A DNA stretch of 10,522 bases from Stephanodiscus triporus. Taxonomy: Eukaryota; Bacillariophyta; Thalassiosirophyceae; Thalassiosirales; Thalassiosiraceae. The notes beneath the pieces were generated by a model, which was not told the DNA's origin, ran no database searches, and saw nothing but the letters and a program-made list of their open reading frames with translations. The position numbers and the translations under genes were made by a program. Of the stretch, positions 4,927 through 10,522 are shown one piece after another. The DNA is taken from the NCBI GenBank assembly GCA_036939755.1, contig JALLAZ010002331.1, forward strand, positions 1 to 10,522, written 5' to 3'. Position 1 is the stretch's first letter, and each line of letters opens with the position of its first letter.

Positions 4927-7900
4927 ATGAGTCAGCAAGCCGCGGCGGGGCGAGGAGCGCCGGCGGGACGCGGCGGCGGCAGAGGAACGAGACACTTGAA
5001 ATTCCACCCGCGCGCGGGGGAATCGACGAAGGGGTACAAATCCGCGATAAGCGAGATCGCGATGGATACCTTCAACACGGGGCAAAACAAGTTTGCCGCG
5101 CAGTTTACACAATCGCGGAAGAACGTCGCGAATTATTTGCAACGTACGTCTGCCAACGAGGGATATTTGGTAGCGGAGACGGTGCGAACCGGAAAACAGC
5201 AAATTATCGAGCTTCCCCCCCCGGTCGATCCCGACGCATCCGACGCGGAAGACCAGAAGATCATCAGGGCCGAGGAGGTGAAGACGATCGCGAAGCGGCG
5301 ACTCAAACTAGCAGAGTCCCTGAAGAAGGGGTACGCAACGGTCTATGACCAGTGCTCCCAAGAAGTCAAAGACAAGCTCGAGGGGACCGACGACTGGGAG
5401 AGCATACAAAAAGACCAGTCTCTTCACGAACTAATCAACAAGATCGAACGAATTTGCGTCGGCTTTGACGACCACAAGCAAGAGGTATTCAACCTCGTAC
5501 AGGCGCTAAAGACACTGTTTCTGTATTCCCAAAACGACAAGGAAACGGTGGAGCAGTACGGGCGGAACTTCCGTGCGCTGTGGGACACGGTGGAGGCATT
5601 CGGGGGGTCGCCAGGAGTGCACCAAGGCATGATCGACGGAATGCTGAGGGACCCCACACGAGTAGCAAACGTGGGGAGGCCGACGGCAGCGGAGAGAACC
5701 AAGGCAGAAGAGGACGCGTCCGAAGCGGTGAAAGCTGCCCTGCTCATCAGCGGGGCGGACAAGACGAGATACGGACGGCTCAAGGACGAGCTAGCAAATA
5801 ATTATCTGTTGGGGACTGATCAGTACCCCGACACATTCGAGAAGGCGATGCGAATTTTGGGCAATTACCAGATAACAAGACTGAACAGGCCATACCGGGG
5901 AGACGGGAACGACACCGGCCTCGCATTCATCCAACGAGGTGGAAAAGGACGGGGACGCGGGGGCCGCGGAGGCGGCGGAGGCCGCGGAACTACAGGAAGC
6001 GAGGGAACAGATGCAAGCGCGGGCGACGCAAGTACCGCGACGGCCGGATCAGCGGATCAAGCGGGGGGAACAGGCGCCAAGCGGGTGAATCGAGCAGGTG
6101 ACTCGCATTGCTACAACTGTGGCAAGACAGATCACTGGGCGTACGAATGCCCTGATCTCTCGGCGGAACAACAGGCGCAACTCCACATGCACATTGAAGC
6201 AGAGACAGAGCAACAAGAAGAGCAACAGGAGGGACATCAGCTCCTTAACGTGAGTATGATGCAAGGGGAGGCGCTCCCCGACAACAGGGCGTACCTCGAC
6301 GGATGTTCGACGGTTACAGCCTTCAAGACAGACAGGTACCTCAAGGGAATAAGGACCGTAAGGGACGGCATCAAGATCAATTGCAATGCAGGGGCAGTAA
6401 CCACGAACGAGATTGGGTCCTACGGGCGACTGAACGTATGGTATATTCCGAATGGGATAGCCAACATATTCTCCATGCACGAGCTCGAGAAACACTACAG
6501 GATCACCTACGATAGCTGGAAGGGGTTCTACGAAGTTCACACACCAAGGGGGGTAGTAAAATTTTACAAGGACGAACAAGGACTGCCATTTATTGACCTT
6601 GACGGATCGTCCCGAGAAGCTACGACTATGCTGATGCAGTTGCGAGAACAGGTATCCACAGCAGAAGCGAAAGATGGAGAACATACGATGCTCGTGGAGA
6701 CCGTACGTGAGAACTTCGAGGGATTCACTAAAAATGAGGTATTGAGGGCAAAACAGGCCAGGCGAGCACAGGCGATGATGGGTAACCCAAGCGAAAGGGA
6801 CTTCAAGGGGGTGGTAAGTAACCACCTTATTCCAAACTGTCCGATCACGATAAACGACATCACGAACTCACGCACCATACATGGCCCAGCCCTAGCGAGC
6901 GTGCGAGGAAAGACAGTGCGACGGTCACCAGCCCCTGTGATAACGGACTATGTGGACGTGCCGCGATCCTTGGTGCAGCGAAACAAGATGGTGACGCTGG
7001 CGGCAGATGTATTCTTTGTTGACGGTACGGCGTTCCTGATGACGATATCGAGGCGGATCAAATTCATTACTGCGGAGCATGTACCAGTGAGGACAGCTAA
7101 GAACTTAGCTAAACATATAGATCGAGTTGTCCATGTGTACGCACGAGCGGGCTTTACTGTTAGAACTATACTTATGGACGGAGAATTCGAGAAGATCAAG
7201 GAGCTGGTCCCCAGGCTCGAATGCAACACCACCGCGGCAAAGGAACACGTGAGCGAAGCAGAGCGAGGAATCCGGACAATTAAAGAGCGTGTGAGGGGGC
7301 TGATCACGACGCTGCCCTTCGAGCATATACCAAGAAGGATGAAGATTGAGTTCGTTTATTTTTGTGTACTGTGGTTGAACGCCTTTCCGGTGAGAGATGG
7401 AATATCAAGCACGCACTCACCACGCGAGCTGATGGTGCACTGGAAACTAGACTACAAGCGACATTGCCGAGTGGAACCGGGGACGTATTGCGAAGTACAC
7501 GACGAGCCGATCCCATCCAATACGATGCCTCCACGGACACATGAGGCGATAGCTTTGGGGCCTACGGGGAACATGCAAGGGAGCGTGAAATTCTACTGCC
7601 TGACAACAGGACGCGTGCTGAAGCGGCGATCCTTCATGCCGTTACCTATGCCAGATCGGGTGATCAAGCGGGTGAACAAGATCGGGGAACGAGAACGACA
7701 AGGTCGAGACTTCAGGTTTCTTGACCGACGAAAGGAACCCTACGATTGGACCGACACGGTGCCCGAAGATGATCCGGACTTTCAGGGGCTATTGGAAGAA
7801 CCAGAGCTAGCACCGTACCCGGATGTGTCCGCGGATCTTCCGGGAGTGACCGTCGAAGATGAAGATGTCCACGAAGCAGTCGTGTCCGACGAACCCGAAC

Positions 7901-8187
7901 CGGACTTCGCTGAACTTGCAGCGGCGGCACTGGAGAATGCCGGGATCAACGCTAATCAGCGGATACAGGCGGCTGCACAACGTGCAAATGCAGGAGCCGG
8001 GCCGGCCGTTATTGAGGCAGAAGATGACGAAATAGTTTATGAGATCACATTTGACATGCCGGACGATGGACTTGTGGGTAACGAGGCAGCTGTTGGTGAC
8101 GATGCGGTACCAGCGAATGATGCGGTGCAGGAACTTGCTCACGAGACTGTGGATATACTGATCGATACTGACGAGACACCCAGGTGA
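4927..8187 (+). CDS. Copia Gag-protease-integrase polyprotein
   Basis: This 1086-aa polyprotein forms the particle, matures itself and inserts the cDNA. The start chosen is the first in-frame ATG (MSQQAAAG), which has A at -3 and is kept in the second copy; the frame is open further upstream without an ATG. In order it shows an RG-rich N terminus, a capsid-like helical region (about 120-320), an RGG box (about 337-354), a CCHC zinc knuckle at C395, C398, H403 and C408, and the protease motif LDGCST with D458 in place of D-S/T-G. Integrase follows, with a degenerate N-terminal domain lacking a clear HHCC and core residues probably D694, D751 and E779. The C terminus after about 930 is an acidic linker. 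RT is not included: the frame ends at TGA. Confidence 0.95.
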   Translation: MSQQAAAGRGAPAGRGGGRGTRHLKFHPRAGESTKGYKSAISEIAMDTFNTGQNKFAAQFTQSRKNVANYLQRTSANEGYLVAETVRTGKQQIIELPPPVDPDASDAEDQKIIRAEEVKTIAKRRLKLAESLKKGYATVYDQCSQEVKDKLEGTDDWESIQKDQSLHELINKIERICVGFDDHKQEVFNLVQALKTLFLYSQNDKETVEQYGRNFRALWDTVEAFGGSPGVHQGMIDGMLRDPTRVANVGRPTAAERTKAEEDASEAVKAALLISGADKTRYGRLKDELANNYLLGTDQYPDTFEKAMRILGNYQITRLNRPYRGDGNDTGLAFIQRGGKGRGRGGRGGGGGRGTTGSEGTDASAGDASTATAGSADQAGGTGAKRVNRAGDSHCYNCGKTDHWAYECPDLSAEQQAQLHMHIEAETEQQEEQQEGHQLLNVSMMQGEALPDNRAYLDGCSTVTAFKTDRYLKGIRTVRDGIKINCNAGAVTTNEIGSYGRLNVWYIPNGIANIFSMHELEKHYRITYDSWKGFYEVHTPRGVVKFYKDEQGLPFIDLDGSSREATTMLMQLREQVSTAEAKDGEHTMLVETVRENFEGFTKNEVLRAKQARRAQAMMGNPSERDFKGVVSNHLIPNCPITINDITNSRTIHGPALASVRGKTVRRSPAPVITDYVDVPRSLVQRNKMVTLAADVFFVDGTAFLMTISRRIKFITAEHVPVRTAKNLAKHIDRVVHVYARAGFTVRTILMDGEFEKIKELVPRLECNTTAAKEHVSEAERGIRTIKERVRGLITTLPFEHIPRRMKIEFVYFCVLWLNAFPVRDGISSTHSPRELMVHWKLDYKRHCRVEPGTYCEVHDEPIPSNTMPPRTHEAIALGPTGNMQGSVKFYCLTTGRVLKRRSFMPLPMPDRVIKRVNKIGERERQGRDFRFLDRRKEPYDWTDTVPEDDPDFQGLLEEPELAPYPDVSADLPGVTVEDEDVHEAVVSDEPEPDFAELAAAALENAGINANQRIQAAAQRANAGAGPAVIEAEDDEIVYEITFDMPDDGLVGNEAAVGDDAVPANDAVQELAHETVDILIDTDETPR

Positions 8188-8277
8188 TACCCGGCGCGAA
8201 CGCGCAGGAGTGTAACTTGATATGCCCCACAAACGACCTTCCTACAGCTGGGAGAGGTGCGAGCGCACAGGAGTGTG
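8188..8277 (+). other. In-frame gap between integrase and RT ORFs
   Basis: The Gag-integrase frame stops at TGA 8185-8187, meets a second in-frame TGA at 8218-8220, then stays open into the RT ORF in the same frame. A GT donor-like CAG|GTGATA starts at 8184, and a CGCACAG acceptor ends at 8270. Removing 8184-8270 (87 nt) would delete both stops and keep frame, but the acceptor lacks a pyrimidine tract. A nearer, better-looking acceptor CCTTCCTACAG (ends 8247) would break the frame. A near-repeat GCGC..AGGAGTGT occurs at about 8202-8213 and 8263-8275. Confidence 0.5.
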
Positions 8278-10248
8278 ATGGACGCGATCAAGCTTAAGAG
8301 AGCGACGAGGGCAGAAAGGATACACGTCACTACGTGGACAGGAACGAGCATGACACAGGACGATGCAGATCACGTGGTGGACAGAGAATTAGTGACAACG
8401 TCGGAGGATGAATTCAAAATATGGGCGTACGTGATGACGCAATACAACCTGAAGCCTGGGTTACGGAAGTTCGGGGCAAGAGGCGCAACGGCAGCTGTAG
8501 AGGAGCTAACGCAGTTGCACATCATGGACACATGGACAGCGATGGATCCATCGAAGATATCACGGGAGGAGAGGATGAAGGCTCTTTCGTCACTATTGTT
8601 CCTAAAAGAGAAGCGAACCGGGAAAATAAAAGGGAGGGCATGTATTAATGGAGCCCCACAACGCGCGTATATACCCAAAGAGGAGGCGGCGTCTCCGACA
8701 GTATCAATGGAATCCACCTTCATCACTGCATCAATTGCGGCACATGAACACAGAAAGGTGAGATGTTATGACATCCCGAGTGCGTTCGTTAACACGGACG
8801 TAGATGAAGACGTGTTGATGGTGCTGAAAGGTGACCTGGCAGATATGATGGTACAGATTGCTCCACAGGTCTATAGGAAGTATGTGACGGTGGACAAAAA
8901 GGGAACTCCAATATTGTACGTTAAGCTACAGAAGGCATTATACGGGCTGATGAGAGCGAGTCTGCTCTTCTACAGGAAACTACGGAAGGAACTGGAGAAC
9001 TATGGATTCGAGGTGAACCCGTATGACCCATGCGTTGCTAACAAAATGACGAAGGGCGGGAAGCAGATGACTCTTGTATGGCACGTGGATGACCTGATGG
9101 GATCATGTGAGGATGATTTTGAGCTGACAAAGTTATCTTGTTACCTCGCGAAGATATATGAACCGAAACTGACGATGCATACGGGACGAAAGCATGACTA
9201 TCTAGGAGTGGACATGGAGTTTAGAAAGGACGGAACATTAGGCATGTCCATGGTGGCGTATCTCAAAAACGTGATTGCAGAATTTCCGGAGATGATCACA
9301 GGGAAGTCACCGACGCCGGCAGCTGACCATCTCTTTAAAGTAAGGGACGAAAAAGACGCGAAGCCGCTAGAAGAGGAACGAGCGCTGGCTTTTCATCATA
9401 CAGTAGCACAGCTCTTGTTCATGGCGACGAGAGCATGGATGGACATACAAACCGCGGTGGCTTTTCTCACTACGCGTGTAAAAAATCCGGACGAAGATGA
9501 CTGGGGAAAGCTAAAACGAGTACTAAAATATCTCAACGGAACGAAATATCTAAAGTTAAACCTGAGCGTGGACGATCTTGGGATACTCAAGTGGTTTGAA
9601 GATGGATCACATAACGTACATTGGGATTGTAAAGGACACGGAGGAGCCATGTTTACAATGGGAAAAGGAGCTACCTCAAGCTATTCGCGAAAGGTGAAAC
9701 TGAATACAAGAAGCTCCACTGAAACGGAGCTGGTAACCGCTGACATGTTCATGCCAGAGATGCTGTGGACATTATATTTCATCCAAAGTCAAGGGTATGA
9801 TGCCGAATGCGTTGGTCTTTATCAAGACAATATCAGCACGCAACTGCTGATGAAGAATGGGCGCTTCTCAAGCGGTAAGAAAACGAAACATATTAAGGCG
9901 AAGTTCTTTTTTATCAAGGACAAAGTGGACAAGGGCGAGATGCAAGTCCTTGACTGTCCTGCAGAACAAATGTGGGCAGATGTGTTGACGAAGCCATTAC
10001 AGGGAATAGCATTCAAACAAATGCGGGCACAACTAATGAACTGCTCGGTGGACTACGAGGAATGTGAGGAACACGAGACCACGCAGCATGCTGTATCGTT
10101 GCCCAAAGGAGGACCTGCATCCCTTCAGGCACCGCAGGAGTGTGTTGGGAATAGTGCGAATCCAATAAGGGCAACAGACAGACATCTAGGAGTAGCCAGA
10201 GTAACGAAACGCTACAAGCCACTAGTTCAGAGGAGAGGGAGAGAGTAA
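8278..10248 (+). CDS. Copia reverse transcriptase-RNase H
   Basis: This 656-aa protein makes the element's cDNA. From the first ATG (8278), RT begins near residue 100. Visible motifs are GRACINGAPQR (119-129), motif A YDIPSAFVN with D165, motif B LQKALYGLMRASLLFY (217-232) and motif C WHVDDL with D271/D272. RNase H follows with D442 (WFEDGS), the SSTETEL glutamates (482/484), QDN at about 516-518, TKHIKAKFFF and WADVLTKPL near 566-574. The stretch is in the same frame as Gag-integrase, from which two TGA codons separate it, so it may be made by splicing, readthrough or its own start. The last 34 codons lie inside the 3' LTR, an unusual overlap, and stop at TAA; the 5' LTR keeps the same open tail ending in TAG. 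Confidence 0.95.
   Translation: MDAIKLKRATRAERIHVTTWTGTSMTQDDADHVVDRELVTTSEDEFKIWAYVMTQYNLKPGLRKFGARGATAAVEELTQLHIMDTWTAMDPSKISREERMKALSSLLFLKEKRTGKIKGRACINGAPQRAYIPKEEAASPTVSMESTFITASIAAHEHRKVRCYDIPSAFVNTDVDEDVLMVLKGDLADMMVQIAPQVYRKYVTVDKKGTPILYVKLQKALYGLMRASLLFYRKLRKELENYGFEVNPYDPCVANKMTKGGKQMTLVWHVDDLMGSCEDDFELTKLSCYLAKIYEPKLTMHTGRKHDYLGVDMEFRKDGTLGMSMVAYLKNVIAEFPEMITGKSPTPAADHLFKVRDEKDAKPLEEERALAFHHTVAQLLFMATRAWMDIQTAVAFLTTRVKNPDEDDWGKLKRVLKYLNGTKYLKLNLSVDDLGILKWFEDGSHNVHWDCKGHGGAMFTMGKGATSSYSRKVKLNTRSSTETELVTADMFMPEMLWTLYFIQSQGYDAECVGLYQDNISTQLLMKNGRFSSGKKTKHIKAKFFFIKDKVDKGEMQVLDCPAEQMWADVLTKPLQGIAFKQMRAQLMNCSVDYEECEEHETTQHAVSLPKGGPASLQAPQECVGNSANPIRATDRHLGVARVTKRYKPLVQRRGRE
10134..10142 (+). 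promoter_or_regulatory. Weak candidate polypurine tract
   Basis: GCAGGAGTG directly precedes the 3' LTR start and is where a plus-strand primer should lie. It is short and interrupted by pyrimidines, so the assignment rests mainly on position. A much better purine run, AGAGGAGAGGGAGAGAG (10229-10245), lies inside the LTR at about 86 bp from its start; if that primed instead, the LTR boundary would need redefining. Confidence 0.3.
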
Positions 10249-10344
10249 CGCGAGGGACGTGAGAGATAAGCTCTCACTTTCTAATAATTATCTAGCAATA
10301 CAATGTTATGTGCTTAGCATCGCGAAATCGATGTCTTCTCAACA
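10143..10344 (+). repeat. Internal/3' LTR shared by two tandem copia units
   Basis: It has the same ends as the 5' LTR (TGTTGGGA...TCTCAACA) and the same 202-bp length, with about 11% substitutions and no gaps. It contains the end of the RT-RNase H ORF (to 10248), the purine-rich run, the palindrome and initiator (10259-10282) and the first arm of the U5/PBS stem (10277-10291). It is followed not by host DNA but by another copia leader. Confidence 0.93.
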
Positions 10345-10522
10345 TAATTATTAGAAAGCGAGCGGGCGGATAATCATACAGAGAGGTACGAAACCGCCAC
10401 GATGAGCCAGCAAGCCGCGGCAGGGCGAGGAGCGCCGATGGGACGAGGTGGCGGCAAAGGAACGAGGCACTTGAAATTCCACCCGCGCGCGGGGGAATCG
10501 ACGAAGGGGTACAAATCCGCGA
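10345..10522 (+). mobile_element. Second copia unit, head-to-tail, cut by window end
   Basis: From the LTR end onward the sequence matches 4870-5047 at the same 5475-bp offset: PBS-region arm, leader and gag start. About 22 substitutions fall in the first 123 bases, while the final 55 bases (10468-10522) are identical to 4993-5047. Tandem LTR elements sharing one LTR arise by recombination between copies or between cDNA and a resident copy. Confidence 0.93.
10402..10522 (+). CDS. Start of second Gag ORF (partial)
   Basis: The ATG at 10402 opens a frame of 40 codons to the window end, encoding the same RG-rich Gag N terminus as at 4927 with two substitutions (an alanine to methionine and an arginine to lysine). 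The ORF is intact as far as visible; the rest is outside the window. Confidence 0.9.
   Translation, partial: MSQQAAAGRGAPMGRGGGKGTRHLKFHPRAGESTKGYKSA

Larger units (their letters stand above)
4668..10344 (+). mobile_element. Ty1/copia LTR retrotransposon, diatom (CoDi-like) type
   Basis: The element is 5677 bp with 202-bp LTRs and the copia gene order Gag, protease, integrase, RT, RNase H on the plus strand. Wording such as LDGCST in the protease, YDIPSAFVN, KALYGLMRASLLFY and WHVDDL in RT, and WADVLTKPL at the RNase H end matches the copia clade expanded in diatoms. Coding regions are intact except for two TGA codons between integrase and RT. The LTRs differ at about 22 of 202 positions, too many for intact neutral ORFs. 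The two LTRs therefore probably come from different lineages joined in a tandem array, since a second internal region starts right after the 3' LTR. Confidence 0.95.

Noticed and set aside
6049..6825. Long minus-strand ORF of 258 codons opposite gag-pol
   Set aside because: Antisense shadow of a strongly supported coding region with no recognisable domain.
8184..8247. 64-nt intron using the better pyrimidine-rich acceptor CCTTCCTACAG
   Set aside because: It would shift the frame and reach a stop after about ten codons, so it cannot join integrase to RT.
9848..9886. CTGATGA...GAAA pattern on the plus strand, another hammerhead-like core
   Set aside because: It lies in conserved RNase H coding sequence and the intervening bases do not form stem II.

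Overview
The window appears to come from a photosynthetic stramenopile, most likely a diatom. The TTAGGG telomere repeat fits this. So does a Ty1/copia element of the diatom-type (CoDi-like) kind, with its characteristic wording in protease, integrase and RT, and so does a gag-like protein with an 'IPxSVRFK' segment of the sort I associate with diatom retroelements. This is family recognition from memory, not a search. I see no host gene; essentially the whole window is retrotransposon plus telomeric DNA.

Left part (1-4667). Eight TTAGGG units and a partial ninth (1-53) run 5' to 3' into the window, the reverse of what the left end of a chromosome would show (CCCTAA). Directly abutting them, on the minus strand and 3' end first, lies a Penelope-like element (PLE). 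It has a ~710-bp 3' region with tandem repeats and palindromes (54-763), a reverse transcriptase ORF with no GIY-YIG endonuclease domain (764-2680, open upstream to 3064), and a basic RGG-rich ORF1 (2812-3984, possibly longer at the N terminus). This is the geometry expected if a telomeric G-strand 3' end primed reverse transcription of an endonuclease-deficient PLE RNA. The ORFs overlap in the -1 frame, and the overlap holds an A_AAA_AAA slippery heptamer, a 4-nt spacer and a GC-rich hairpin.

Middle and right (4668-10344). A copia element lies on the plus strand with 202-bp LTRs (TGTTGGGA...TCTCAACA). One frame encodes Gag, zinc knuckle, protease and integrase (4927-8187). After two in-frame TGA codons the same frame encodes RT and RNase H (8278-10248), running 106 nt into the 3' LTR. 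The position just after the 5' LTR, where a primer-binding site belongs, shows no obvious tRNA complement but is perfectly complementary to LTR nucleotides immediately downstream of an initiator-like sequence. A compensatory base change keeps that pairing in the second copy. This suggests self-primed reverse transcription.

Right edge (10345-10522). The 3' LTR runs straight into another 5' leader and gag start, so at least two copia units lie head to tail with a period of 5475 bp. The units are about 13% diverged over LTR and leader, then identical for the last 55 bases visible.
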